From Mactra quadrangularis (taxonomy: Eukaryota; Mollusca; Bivalvia; Venerida; Mactridae), in contig CM046304.1 in NCBI GenBank assembly GCA_025267735.1, positions 2,914,001 to 2,978,000 of the forward strand: a DNA stretch of 64,000 bases. The letters run 5' to 3'. The notes under the pieces are model-generated. The model worked only from the letters and a program-made list of their open reading frames with translations, made no database searches and was not told the origin of the DNA. Position 1 is the first letter of the stretch. Each line of letters starts with the position of its first letter. A program made the position numbers and the translations under genes. Shown in pieces: positions 42,932-54,132 of this stretch.

Positions 42932-45900
42932 CTATAATAGAAAACATTACATGTAATAGACTATAGCCAGAAACTATCTGATTAAAACCCGATCTAAAAT
43001 TTTCCGTTCGCATACTCGCTAATTTAGATCTGGCCTTTTTCAAATGAAGGTCACGTTCAGGCGACCTTTTCTCATCATAATATAAATGACGATATTGTTA
43101 TGATACGTAACTTGTTTACATCGTCTACGTCACGCAATTTGTAATGAGCCGCCCAATCGCAGACAGTGAATAATACCGCTGTTAAAATAGCATGCAAAAC
43201 TTGGTCTACAAATAGAAATTACAAAATCAAAATGTGATTAATAGTGTTTTGGTCTAGATGAAAGCTACGCATTGATTGGTCGAAACAAAGTTCATCTCGA
43301 CATGACCTTCCACGGAGAAAGTAGAGATCCTGTACGACAATACTCTACAGGATATCTGTTTACAGAGATTGAGCCAGAAATCAAATATATGGGTTTTATC
43401 TTTACAATGAGAACACCTGTACATAGAAAAAAAGGATTTAATCCATATTTTGTACTTTTCAACAATGAAAGTGTAGAAAACTTAATTTGTATTGCCTGTG
43501 CACAGATGGAAAAACCCATAAATTGGGTTCCAAATTAGGTCTTTTATTATATAGATTTGATTTGGAACTTAAGCTGGTGGGTTTTTCCAGCAGATAAACT
43601 TAGTAATATAAGTAGGCCTAACAGAGCTGAAGAAAATTGAAATAAGACTGTTTGAACTTAGAAAAATGGGATTTAAGGTTTGGTGCACTAGACACCATAA
43701 AATTACATAAATAGTGTTAACGAAGCGTTAAACTTAGTATGAAGAGAGTTCAAGTTGAGCACTGATATTTCATAAAATAAACAAAACATAAACCTACCAG
43801 TATGTATACGTTCGTGTCGAAGTAACGATTGTTTCTGTGTAAATTCTCGTCCACAAATACTACACATGTGATCTTTCTTCTTCTTATGTGTTTTCATGTG
43901 AATTAACAAACACGTCTGCTGCCTGAATGCTTTATCACACACCGTACACTGAAACCTACGTATAGTATCGTGCATGTAACGATGTTCCTTCAACGATTTG
44001 TCGTATGTGAATGACTTCCCGCAGATTTCACAAGTGTACGGTCGAATTCCAGCGTGAACGTTTGCATGTTGCCTATAGGATCGTATTTGACTAAATGTTT
44101 TACTACAAACGGGACAACAATAAGTCTTCTTTACACCAAGATGTTCTGATTTCACATGAGAACTTAACGAGAATTTTGTTGTAAACTCTTTTTCACAAAT
44201 CTGACATTTAAACTTCGGTTGTATATATCCTTCCTTGTGAGTGGTTAGGTGACGTTCATAAACATACTGTGATTTATACGATTTTAAACAATGTGGACAT
44301 GTATAGCTTTCACCATGGTGAACAATCTTTATGTGCCGATTTAAATCTTTCTGAAACACAAATGCTTTATTACACGTTTCACATACAAACGACGATAAAG
44401 GCGCTGCTTTACCGCTAATAAGAAGGCCGTGAACACGACCCATATGTTCTGATAGTCTTTTCTTTCTATACCCCTGATAGTCACATTCTGTGCATTTATA
44501 TATGGTATCGCTCTTCGACCCCCCTACACTAGTTTTATCAATTCTTACAGCTGTCAATTCTTCAGAATATGTTCTATCATTTTTGACCTTGTTAAAATCA
44601 TTTGCCGTGTTTGTTACATCATCAACAAGATTATCGTTGAGAACTGTTGTCTCTTGTGATACAGAATCTTTCTTCTTTCTAATTCTCTTTGTTTTAGTCT
44701 TTAAACAATCTACAAAAAAAAATTAAACAAGAAATGTAATGTGGAAACCACATTAAAGCCCTATTTAAAAACTTTAATGCAAAAATTACAAAGAGAAATA
44801 ATCCATAATAAAGCCAGGTAGAGTTGTGGTTACTTTCTTATTCTGTTCATCACATGGTATGTTATAATTGTATGAAATTTCATTAAGATGTGACAATAAA
44901 TAGCAGAGATATATACTAAATTGAAAACTTAAACGCAATTGTTAACGACACTGGACGCCCCCCGCCCGTGTGTCGCTAAACTATTAGCCGAATTTTTTCG
45001 TTGAAAAATCCGGCTTAAAATCATTTATATGCTGTTGTGTGTACCCTTAGTCACAGACAGGTCATTCATGTTAACATTGTGTATACGAACATAGCCAGTT
45101 TCATAATAAACAAATATTTGGCAGTGAAATATTTTACAAACCGGTCCCAGGAAAGGCAAAATCTCTGAATTTAAATGTTAATCAGTTACAAGTTGCAAAC
45201 TTTCATCAGTGACAGACAACTGCCCTACATTATTTAGAATCAGTGGTAGGAGGAATGATGGCCTTAGAAATTATATGTCATGACCAAACTCAATGAAAGT
45301 ATGCCTTGCCCCATAAAGTAATGTAACTCACCAGGTACTGTGCTTCATTAAGCATTTTAACATTTTTGGGGAATACATCCTATAAAATCATACCATAAAC
45401 AGACCTGTCTATGAAAGGCAAATAAAAAATGATTTTGCTTAAATCTGAGTCTTTTAAAATATTTTTGTTATTCAGTTTTCATCAACAAGCTGTTACCTGA
45501 TTTCAATTTGTCTTCCTTCAAAGGTTTATTTGTTGTAATTATTTTCTTTTGTTTTTTTCTTTGAACTTTCTTCTTATTTTCTCCCTGAAGTAAATAACAT
45601 GTGTTGAAATTGTAATAAAAAGGTCTTATTATAGGTAAATGCCTGCTGTGAGGATCAAATCAACAACCTTCTGCTTGCTGTAATGCAAGACAGACACATG
45701 CCCAACAGTGCTAATTGAGCTGATAAAATTAACACACAAATAATTAAACATATACTATACATACAGCCCTGCTACAAAATATTGAAATACATGTCACATG
45801 ATGTGTCAGGACTTTTTCCCCCTATATAACAGGGGTCGTTTACAGGTGCCTTCCCCTTCTGAAATTTCTTTGAAATGCAGTTTTCCCCAAATTTTGAGTT

Positions 45901-48097
45901 TACCTTTGTATTTTCATTCCTCTTTCAATGACAGTGTATATGTACAGTCATTGGCTTAAGCACTAGCCTGGGTTAATAATTTTTGAAGTGAACTAACCTG
46001 ACTTATGAAAGAAGTAATTATCAGACCCTAATCAATTTCACTAGTCTTAAGCTCGTAGCCAAAAAATTTCATAAACTAAAACTGGGATTAATTTCTGAGT
46101 TGATAAATGGCATAAAACTTGAGTGATAAAAATCAAGTTTACTGTTTATAATGATTTACAAAAGTAAGGTAAAACAATTACGGCACATGTGAAATAAACT
46201 CACCAGATTTTCACAAATAGCCAAATTTTCAACTACAGAGTCTTTCTCCATTACAAGTTTATCATCTTGTAAATCATCAACTAAACCATTCTTTTCTTCT
46301 ACAGTAATATGAACATCTTCTAATACGTTGTTTATAGTCTTTTCATTGGCTGATACATTGTTACTATACAGTATAACACTATTATTACTGGCATCCATAG
46401 ATACTTGATCTCGTTTTTCATCCAAGCTGTGAACCATTGACCCATTCTCACCTGAGCTGTGGTCCAATAACTTTTTCTCACCAGAGCTGTGGACCAATGT
46501 ACTTTTCTCACAAGAGTTATGGCCCAATGACCCTTTCTCATCCCAGTGGTGGTCAGATGACCCTTTTTCTCCCGAGCTGTGGACCGATGACCCCATCTCA
46601 CCCGAGATTTGGACCAATGACCCCTTCTCACCCGAGCTGTGAATGGAGGTCAGGGGAGTTAATACTGCATTAATACTACATGTATTTTCAGTTTCTACAT
46701 CAGTCGAGGATTTTGTCTGAGATGAGTTATCATAGCTCATGGTTAATTCTGATGAAGGTTCATCGTCGCAGTGACTCCTTGATTTTGATGTTGGTTCAAT
46801 AGAACACTGGCCTGTGTTACTGAGAGTGTTCAGTAAGTTATAATGATGGGATATACTTGACTGAAGTGTTGCTGAAGTTTCATCAAGCGCTGTACCAGTT
46901 GGTCCAGACAGATGTAGTATATTTGATGTATTGTTAATTTCAATCAGTGGTACAGGCATTACTGAACCTGGTATTGGATTGTTTGTAAAAGTTTGTTTAG
47001 AATCGTTAACCTTTCCAGCCCCTAATGATGATTGCGACACATCTTCCCTACTTTTATCACGAACTTTAGAAGTAGGTATTATTGCTCCTTTAGGAATTCC
47101 TTTCTCAAGTGGTTTTCCCATTTGATCTTTATTTTTCTGGAAAATTTTCTTTAGATCTTCTTTCTTTACAGATTTGTGGTAGTTAGATCTCTCATAATCG
47201 TCAAGCACTGTGTTGATATCCAGACTATCAGGGGATGTAAATGTCTGATCTTGATATTGAAGAAAAAATACTGGCTCTGGTACATTAGGGAACCTTTTGT
47301 CTGGAGCTACATAACGACCCCTTCTTGGATTGCCTAGAATGATAAAAAGAAGGAAGCATTTAACACAAATGTAACATGAATTAACCTAACAGTGCGAGTC
47401 AAATCCTCTTTTTGTCAAACTCAATTCATAGTACAACTATCAAGTCAAACTGATTTGATAGTAAACCAGTATAAAATAAGTGAGTTAACTTTTTTAGAAA
47501 CATGAAAATTACAATATACTTTACTTGCTTGACGCAAATGTTTATACAAGCATCAATTAACAAGTAGCCCAAACCAAAATATAGGTCACCAGGGGAAATA
47601 GGATGACCATTAATGTTTGGCCCTGGATATAGGCTAGTCCTAAATATAAGACCCTACATAACTTTTTTATCATACGGATATTCTTCTGTTATGTAGCTGA
47701 AAAATATCCGAGAGATAAAAAACTTATGTTGGGTCTTATTTTTAGGACTATGGAAAAACTTGATAAAGTTCAGCATACCTGTAGTTTTAACAAATCCTCG
47801 ATTCTCATTGGACGATGGAGGCAGGTTAGAATCATTGATCTTCAAGGTGGCGACTTCTTCATCAACAGTCTCATTCTGAATACATTGGTTTTCATCAGAG
47901 ATCAATTTCATAAGACTATTTCTCGCATCCCGGACAGATTTCCAATCACCAATAATAACAAACGAACTGCTAAGTTTATTAAATTTCACGCCGAATTCTT
48001 GTTCCACTCGAACAAATTTAGATGCAAGTTTTTCAGGGTCGAAATTCTCAACAAAGTCTGGGGTGAGTAATGCAGTGGTTAAAGCAAAAATACTCAT
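42150..48097 (-). CDS. nine-C2H2 zinc-finger protein, five coding exons, 1,076 residues
   Basis: Exons in transcript order: 48097-47779, 47333-46204, 45584-45497, 44709-43798, 42931-42150; all GT-AG, phases 1, 0, 1, 1. The N-terminus (MSIFALTTALLTPDFVENFD) is a conserved-looking α/β segment with VIIGDWKSVRDARNSLMKLI, resembling a short KH-like or dimerisation domain that I cannot name. A disordered middle with a 10-residue repeat and a Lys-rich exon (KKKVQRKKQKK, likely NLS) follow. Then come eight fingers in exon 4 and a ninth at the start of exon 5, with linker TGDKPY across the splice. The 220-residue tail is rich in S, M, N and ends YNQYQ. A nuclear DNA-binding transcription factor is the likely role. 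The start was chosen at the first in-frame ATG; the frame stays open upstream but has no other ATG. Confidence 0.88.
43798..44709 (-). CDS. zinc-finger gene exon 4: eight C2H2 fingers
   Basis: Fingers in order: YKCTECDYQGYRKKRLSEHM with H-3 spacing, FVCETCNKAFVFQKDLNRH, YTCPHCLKSYKSQYVYERH, FKCQICEKEFTTKFSLSSH, YCCPVCSKTFSQIRSYRQH, YTCEICGKSFTYDKSLKEH, FQCTVCDKAFRQQTCLLIH and HMCSICGREFTQKQSLLRH. All Cys and His ligands are present. Several linkers are non-canonical (only some near TGEKP), so not all fingers need contact DNA in tandem. A basic run RIRKKKD precedes the fingers. Confidence 0.92.
44745..45016 (-). repeat. dispersed repeat, family E, copy 3 (intron 3 of the zinc-finger gene)
   Basis: Inverted copy of 15044-15345: ATTCTGTTCATCACATGGTA, TTTGTCGC..AAACTATTAGCC and the hairpin AATTTTTTCGTTGAAAAATC at its end. 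Confidence 0.7.
45120..45330 (-). repeat. SINE family C fragment
   Basis: GGTCCCAGGAAAGGCAAAAT, CAGTGACAGACAACTGCCC and AGAATCAGTGGTAGGAGG match the family body. Confidence 0.65.
45497..45584 (-). CDS. zinc-finger gene exon 3: Lys-rich, probable nuclear localisation
   Basis: An 88-bp exon between acceptor TTACTTCAG and donor GTAACA. It encodes GENKKKVQRKKQKKIITTNK followed by PLKEDKLKS, in phase 0 to phase 1. A basic cluster of this type is a plausible NLS. Too short to be certain, but phases on both sides fit. Confidence 0.7.
45805..45950 (-). repeat. dispersed repeat, family F, inverted copy
   Basis: Reverse complement carries GGGGAAAACTGCATTTCAAA and CCTGTAAACGACCCCTGTTA, matching the element at 14109-14393. 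Confidence 0.5.
46204..47333 (-). CDS. zinc-finger gene exon 2: disordered region with 10-residue repeats
   Basis: The exon opens GNPRRGRYVAPDKRFPNVPE and PVFFLQYQDQTFTSPDSLDI, a conserved-looking segment. It continues into Ser/Thr-rich low complexity, then about seven tandem copies of a 10-residue unit close to GEKGSxVHSS (46425-46630, 30-bp period), and ends AICENL before donor GTGAGT. Reading past the donor would add SLFHMC and so on; that extension is intronic. Confidence 0.85.
47779..48097 (-). CDS. zinc-finger gene exon 1: conserved-looking N-terminal segment
   Basis: From ATG at 48097-48095 the exon encodes MSIFALTTALLTPDFVENFD, then PEKLASKFVRVEQEFGVKFN and an SFVIIGDWKSVRDARNSL helix, ending in KTT with donor GTATGC at 47778. 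The alternation of strands and helices suggests a small folded domain (KH-like by eye; family not recognised). The region upstream stays open in frame for about 35 codons without ATG, including a hydrophobic stretch (LPYICLLAAAF); a non-AUG or spliced start cannot be excluded. Confidence 0.75.
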
Positions 48098-48179
48098 TAT
48101 GACAGACGGGCTGACCTGACCAAGATTTTTGGCAAGAGCAAATTGAAAGTCAATGGTCAAATTGAGATCTACTGGACGA

Positions 48180-49000
48180 ATGCAAAATGCCGCAGCTAGT
48201 AAGCATATGTAGGGTAGAACGCGAAGTAGTGTTCCAAAACATGTTTACTATTCACTGATACTCATAAACTAGTTTGTTCAGTCTAGTTGCAGTCAATATC
48301 CTAAGAAAATAATAATATATTTTTCTGTTCAATTAGGGAATCTACTGCGCAAGGAACATGACCGAAGTACTCGAATAAGTACATATCGACTTTTCGAATA
48401 CACTAAGGTAAAAAGTTAACTCCGAGTGAGATAGACACGCCTTAAAGCTTAACTCCGCCTTCTTATACACTTCTCTCTTCGCGAACAGTTACAGTAAGGA
48501 CCGTAGCTAGGATGGTGTTGATTTCTTAACATTAGAAATATAATTTTTGTAAAATTTAAACTGTATTCTTTCAAATGATATTCTTCCTAATTCTTTGAAA
48601 ATATAACCAGTATGATAGTAATAAGTTACAAGAAAAGCTATAGTATAGAATATTCAAACACAAATGTAAAGTTTAAAAGTATTAGTTTTCGCTATATATC
48701 ACATACAATCCCGGATCCTCCCCTATATGGTATATCTGGGTATATGAAAGGAAAACACTGTGAAACGGTTTCACTATCAGTATAAGAATCGATCTTACTG
48801 CCCATCCCTTTTAACGAACCCATCTGGATCGCTAAGGATGCTGAACTAAAATCATATTTGCGTTTAGGAATAATTAATTGAGCTTTTATTATAATTATCA
48901 TCTATATTTATTAACTGTGCGATATTGGACTTCAAATTAAGGGCTGATATGGCTTTCACTACGGCATTATAACTAAATACTCGACCATTATTAGGAAAAC
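48180..49000. other. upstream region of the zinc-finger gene
   Basis: Contains the expected promoter and 5' UTR of the minus-strand gene. Mild CpG content occurs near 48350-48490 (CTGCGCAAGG, CTTCGCGAACAG). No clear TATA box, repeat or coding exon seen; short frames here lack supporting signals. Confidence 0.4.
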
Positions 49001-49011
49001 ACAACATAACC

Positions 49012-49162
49012 TCATTCTCGTACCCAGAGTCTAGTAGGATTCTCAATACTTAGTTAGATCGAGAATCTTGATAACCTCGATCGGGGTACGAGAATGTGAT
49101 AAACTCGGCTACTATGAGATTCGGACATTTGTTCCGAATCTCATAATGACCGAGTTTTCTCA
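49012..49162. repeat. nested inverted repeats (potential cruciform)
   Basis: CATTCTCGTACCC (49012) is answered by GGGTACGAGAATG (49084). Next to it, AAACTCGG..ATGAGATTCGGA is answered by TCCGAATCTCAT..CCGAGTTT around a 7-base loop (about 49101-49160). No element ends or target duplication were identified. Confidence 0.6.
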
Positions 49163-49169
49163 TAAAAAC

Positions 49170-50500
49170 CGTGTTTTTTTTCTTTCCACAGAAAAATTGA
49201 TATCTGTATTTTTGTACGAGAATATCAAACATATATCAATAATTTAAATCAGCGGAGATAATGTTTGTATGCTCTACTTACAGTAAAATACAATTTACCA
49301 AAACAATTTATTTTGATGTACATTTTGACAAAATAAACCACAATCGTGACATCAGCCTATTGTATTCATTTTACTACATGTTAAATTATGTAGGCCTACC
49401 GCTTAATTTGTTTGACATTGGATACGCTTCAGCGTTAACGAACCCTAATAATCTAACATCTAATATATTGGATAGCTCTTGTGTTCCCCTAACACACATA
49501 ATATTTTTAAATATTTATTCACCAATCAATTGACTAAAACAATCAGAATTTATAAAAAAAGTTCTGATATGTAATTAAATAACGGTGTTATAACAATGTC
49601 GAATTGTCTATTCCTAACTAAATACACGAAGTGAACCCGTCTTTGATCCCTTAATGATTTTTTAATTACATTTAATGACAGATAAAATCATCAAAATCCA
49701 CGTATGGTGATGTCAGATAATTGGTATTATCACCAAGCCTAGATCTTTTACAATAAAACAATGCGTAATTTATATATATTAAAATATCATTTGATTGCAC
49801 AATATAACAATTGAATAATTATGGATATTACAACTTATCGACCAGTCCTCTGACTGCAGGTGTGGCTCAGGACAAAGTACTTATATTAGAGGGATACTAT
49901 TTAAAATTTATTCCGAGGTTTAACTTTGAAAACAGTTCTATAAAGGTATAATATTCAAAAAAGATTTTTCTGTTGAGCAGATTTTACCAAAACGGGGACA
50001 TTTTGACCCATCCTGTGTCGGTTGGAAACAAAATCTGAGCATTTTGAGTTAGAGAATGACGGTCCATTGATCACTGACTAGATCCGCCTATAATTTTGAT
50101 TATTTATCCACGTGCTAATCATTATACATGAGTTTAATGACCGAATAATTCTGTCTCGCGCATGCCATTGAACCAAAAATCTGAAAAGTTGAGTTTTCAG
50201 AAAATCCGAGAATATTTTTTACAGATATTTATAGAATCAACACCGGATTATGTAACTGACAATGGTAAATATTATTTTATTTGTATATCCTTCAATTGAT
50301 TTTATTTTTTGTACATTTTTCCCAATTTGTCTCTTTCTATACACAAACGATGGAAACAATTCTTTACTTTTACGCACAACTCATCGTAGTTATCGGCAAT
50401 TTGGCTCCGCGCAGGAAAAAGTTCGGAGTATAAAAACTAATTTGTTGTATGGTTTAAATTTTCAAATGATTTATTGTATATACATGTATTATCATATCGA
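49170..50500. other. non-coding or unassigned stretch
   Basis: AT-rich sequence with several short open frames. One, starting at 50262, codes a hydrophobic start (FIFCTFFPICLFLY) and then polar residues, which could be a first exon of a small secreted peptide, but there is no conserved motif or confirmed donor. Otherwise nothing recognisable. Confidence 0.35.
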
Positions 50501-50520
50501 GTAGAAACAGAATAAATTCA

Positions 50521-50634
50521 ATGAGCATAGCATTGTTAAGCCAGTTGGTTCGAATCCCATCCAAACCTATTCGTTTGTTTCATGTAGCAAGAAACTTTAT
50601 CCTGCTAGCTCAGTACTGGGAGACCAAGAAACCC
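50521..50634 (+). repeat. SINE family A fragment, copy 3
   Basis: Contains the B box GGTTCGAATCCC and the body TTTCATGTAGCAAGAAACTT and CTGCTAGCTCAGTACTGGG shared with 8957 and 34830; the head is truncated. Confidence 0.7.
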
Positions 50635-50808
50635 TCGTCACTTCATTAAGAGAAATACACACTTGAATCATACCGCTAAAAGCACTGGAGTTGTTCGACT
50701 TAGAAAACATTTATTATAACAGCTGTAGTCACTTGTTGTGGTCAGAAAATGGAATTAAAGTATGTAGAATAGCATTTTGTCACTTTAAAGATATACTGCA
50801 GAAATCTC

Positions 50809-51481
50809 ATTGTATGACATTCACATGCAAATTGGTGCTGTTTGTACTCATGTACTTGATCCATTCGTTCATTAAGTCGAAATGGCAAACAATGTGGAAC
50901 AACGCTATATCTAATAAGTTACATGACATAAAACCAACCCTTGATTCATCTTCATCATAAATATTTTCTAATCGCCGAGATCAAATTGTGATTACGCGAT
51001 GTAGAATAGGTCATACCAGATTAACACATTCATACCTTCTCAAAAGAGAGGAAGCACCTAAGTGTATACCTTGTGACGAGCATTTCAATGTCAAACACGT
51101 TCTCATTGATTGTCAGGATCTCAAAAACATCCGTGATGAACATTTTAAGGTTAACTCACTTAAAGAACTTTTTGAGTCTATACCATCACATGTGATACTT
51201 AACTTTTTGAAGGAAATAAATGTATATGATAAAATATAGGGCTAAAGATCATTAATATCGATTGAATTAATAGTATCATTATTTGTTTTCGGCGCGATAT
51301 GACCTCTCTGTGTTGGTGCGCCGTACAACCCAAACAAACAAACAAACTCATGTACTTAATTGGTTACTGTACATTCATTGGAATACCAGAAAAAGAAACT
51401 GACCAACCTCTACACGAAGCCACTTTCCGGAAATCTATTACTTTGGCTTGTAGAGAAGGTAGCTTTGTCAACAGGCTTTAA
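50809..51481 (+). pseudogene. small signal-peptide-like reading frame interrupted by a LINE insertion
   Basis: At 50809 an ATG opens a frame with a hydrophobic leader (MTFTCKLVLFVLMYL). It is cut at about 50860 by a LINE fragment and resumes at 51346 in the same coding sense with a duplicated target (CTCATGTACTT). It then runs through a polar 43-codon segment (EKETDQPLHEATFRK ... EGSFVNRL) to TAA at 51479-51481. The uninterrupted frame would code a peptide under 60 residues with a leader and few cysteines, like a small secreted peptide or the first exon of one. Family not recognised. With the LINE in place the reading frame hits stops. Host gene or chance frame cannot be settled here. Confidence 0.45.
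50861..51345 (+). mobile_element. 5'-truncated LINE (non-LTR retrotransposon) 3' end
   Basis: The fragment codes IKSKWQTMWNNAISNKLHDI followed by KPTLDSSSS, then in another frame ITRCRIGHTRLTHSYLLKRE and CIPCDEHFNVKHVLIDCQDL. This is the characteristic W..WN....NKL..IKP and TR.R.GH...TH..LL......C..C...... HVL..C end of Jockey/I-type ORF2. A 3' UTR with GGTGCGCCGTACAACCC and an AAAC tail follows. The 15-bp ACTCATGTACTT(G/A)AT flanks both ends (50846-50860, 51346-51360). It has a frameshift and lacks the RT core, so it is dead on arrival. Confidence 0.85.
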
Positions 51482-52209
51482 GTCAATCCAATTATTCATG
51501 TTCAGTTTTTTATGTGATAGCTAGCGTTGTATATAGTACAGTACAATCATACTTATTGGATGCTGGAGATTCTAAATTTAATATACTGTTTGGTACAATA
51601 TTCCATCTGTTCAGGAACATAGGATCGACATGATGATAATTCAACTACTAGGTTGTAAAATCAAGCTGAAGATGGATGTCCTTATACATGCTTATAATTT
51701 TGTATTTTGTACCCCTTACTGTAATTGATTACGTGAGTGAAATAAAGATATGTTTTGTTCTGTTCTGTTCATATTTTGAAAACCTTTAAAATCAATAATT
51801 ACGTGAAGAAAAATTATCTAATGTAAGATGATTTAACAAAAATTTGTTTTTAATACATGTACTATAATTATAGGATGATTAAGTTATTATATCTGAAAAA
51901 CAATGTAATCAGTAGAGAACGATCTTGAAAATAATTATTATGTACACATGTTTTTGTATTCACATTATAATTTGAACAATTATAGTATCAACTTGAATCT
52001 GCAAAAAAAAACCCCAAATACGTTTTGCGATTTCAAGGCATATTTATTGAGGTTAACAATGAGCGCATATAAGCACAAATAAGATTACATGTACTAATAT
52101 ATTACATAAATTACTGCTACATGCACTAAAAATCGCTAGATAGCGACTCGTCCTCTTGCACCAAAAGTATTTACTATGTGACACCAAATCGAGGGTACCA
52201 GGGAACGAA
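51482..52209. other. intergenic AT-rich stretch
   Basis: A possible poly(A) signal (GAAATAAAGATATG) lies near 51741. Before the long inverted-repeat element there is CACCAAATCGAGGGTACCAG, similar to sequence at 41385-41410. No coding exon seen. Confidence 0.4.
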
Positions 52210-53432
52210 GCGCTAGCTGGCCAAGTTTATTTCGCGGATAAATTATCGAATTCCGCGGATAAAATATCAAGAATGTTAAAAGGGCTGTAAAAGCATTATT
52301 ATTAGTTCAATTTTCATGATTTTTTGTGTATAATATGTTAGACACATCCAATTAACCATAAAAGTAAAAAATTGAAATTATGAATTTCAATGAACCCAAA
52401 ATTGACGTCTAAAGTTTGGTTAATTTTACATAAAAAATATCCGCGAAATCCAATTTGAATTCCCCGGACAAGACAAAACTACCTACTACAGCTTTATTTG
52501 TTGATAAAATGTTTTTTTTTCTTTCATAAAGAAGATATTATATCAGACTTGAGATTATTTGGATTAATTTAGTACTATTTGGCGTTTCAAAATACGCTAT
52601 GATATCAAAGAAATTTTATCCGCAGAATCCATTTTGGATTTTCCGGACAAGATAAAAATCCCTACAAAAGCATTAGTATGTGTCCAAATGCTATATTTTT
52701 TTATTTTATTTAAAAGATTTTATACCATACTTGAAATACTAAAAATAAAATTGAAAAAAAGTGCGATCAAATAATACCAAAAAGTAGTCTTCAATATACT
52801 GTATGAAATTCTATAATTTTTCTCAGTTGATATATCTGAGTGGACATTTTCATATCATAGAACTACCTATAAAAACCTTATTATACGTCCAAATGTTTTA
52901 TTTTTTGCTTTTATTACAAACTTATTATAAAAAAACTTCATATACAACTTAAAGCAATAGAATAATTAATGTCTAGTTGATAAAAAATACCCTTCTAAAT
53001 TACGTCCGTGCGGATAAGTTTTGATTCACCCAAGAATTTAAAACTTAAACAAACGCATTTTATAGGGCTAAATAATAGTTGTTACTTTAATATTAGAAAT
53101 ACTAGTTTGAAACACACTAATTGTAAACGAGATATTAGTAAAATCACGATCATTTTGTGCAATTAGTCATAGAAATATACTAAACATAATATGAATCGCT
53201 AGAAAAATGTTCCGTATTTTTTACCATACATAAATCATAGTGATACAAATTACTGTACCAAATAAAGTACATTTCGTATATTATATGCATTGCGTGGATA
53301 TTTTATGTGGAACAAGTAACATGCAAGTTTGCGTCCCACTTTTCAGAAAAAATCTTTGATATAAGAAATTAATTTTTCCAGCCACCATCTTTGGTACCTG
53401 TTATAATATATATTTCTAATGATATATTAATA

Positions 53433-53777
53433 CAGTACCCACCAAAAAATCGGAGACAAAAGAAATTTACTACAACTCATGAATTTTGATTTTTTTAGAA
53501 TTATTAGTTTTTTAATATTTAAATATGGTTGTGATAAAATGAAAACAAATTTCATTGATGCGGCACATGTATAATATTCAGCATCGACACCCTAGCTTAC
53601 GCCTGTTTATTGTAATTATTTTCTTTAATGTATTTTGTTTGGTATTTTTGTAGACTCAGTTATAAGTAAAGTGATAAACAAAAAATAAAACTTAAGAGCT
53701 TTTTAAAATAGTTTTAGACGAAAGCTATTTAGTAGGCCTGCAAAGTGAAAATGTCTCCGCACTTTTGGTGGGTATTG
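53433..53777. mobile_element. Tc1/mariner-like MITE nested in the foldback element
   Basis: Left end CAGTACCCACCAAAAAATCG..GAGAC; right end reverse-complements to CAATACCCACCAAAAGTGCG..GAGAC. TA flanks both ends (53431-53432, 53778-53779). It is 345 bp and non-coding. Its presence only in the loop shows it entered after or independently of arm formation. Confidence 0.8.
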
Positions 53778-54101
53778 TATATAAAATGTAAAACAACATC
53801 ATCTAAATAGACATATTAATAACAAAAAAATAACTAATAAGTTATCACCAATGAACCATATGGCGAAATATGTTTGAATTAGTAAAGAAAATAAAATTAG
53901 TTTGCATGTGAAGTCACATTTGCTTAATTTTTGTTATATATATGTATAAGCTTTATTCTTTACGATATATAAGTATAAATTCATTATAAAAAGTATTTTA
54001 GATCAAGGGAGGAAACTCATATAAACTGAAATCTATTTATATAACAATGTTTATGCGAAACACCTCTCGATCTGTATCGCGAGCGCTCGCGAGCACTCGC
54101 A

Positions 54102-54132
54102 CGAGCGCCCGCGTTCAGAACGCGGGCGCTCG
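54102..54132. repeat. perfect GC-rich hairpin
   Basis: CGAGCGCCCGCGTTC and GAACGCGGGCGCTCG are exact inverted copies separated by one A. They lie in an 80-bp island of CGAGCG/GCGCTCG motifs (54066-54150) within otherwise very AT-rich DNA. Confidence 0.9.

Noticed and set aside
43272..43538. Frame within the zinc-finger gene's intron 4 (both strands open)
   Set aside because: Flanked by repeat-like sequence (GGGTTTTTCCA..., also near 20860 and 43580); no homology recognised and no splice sites in phase.
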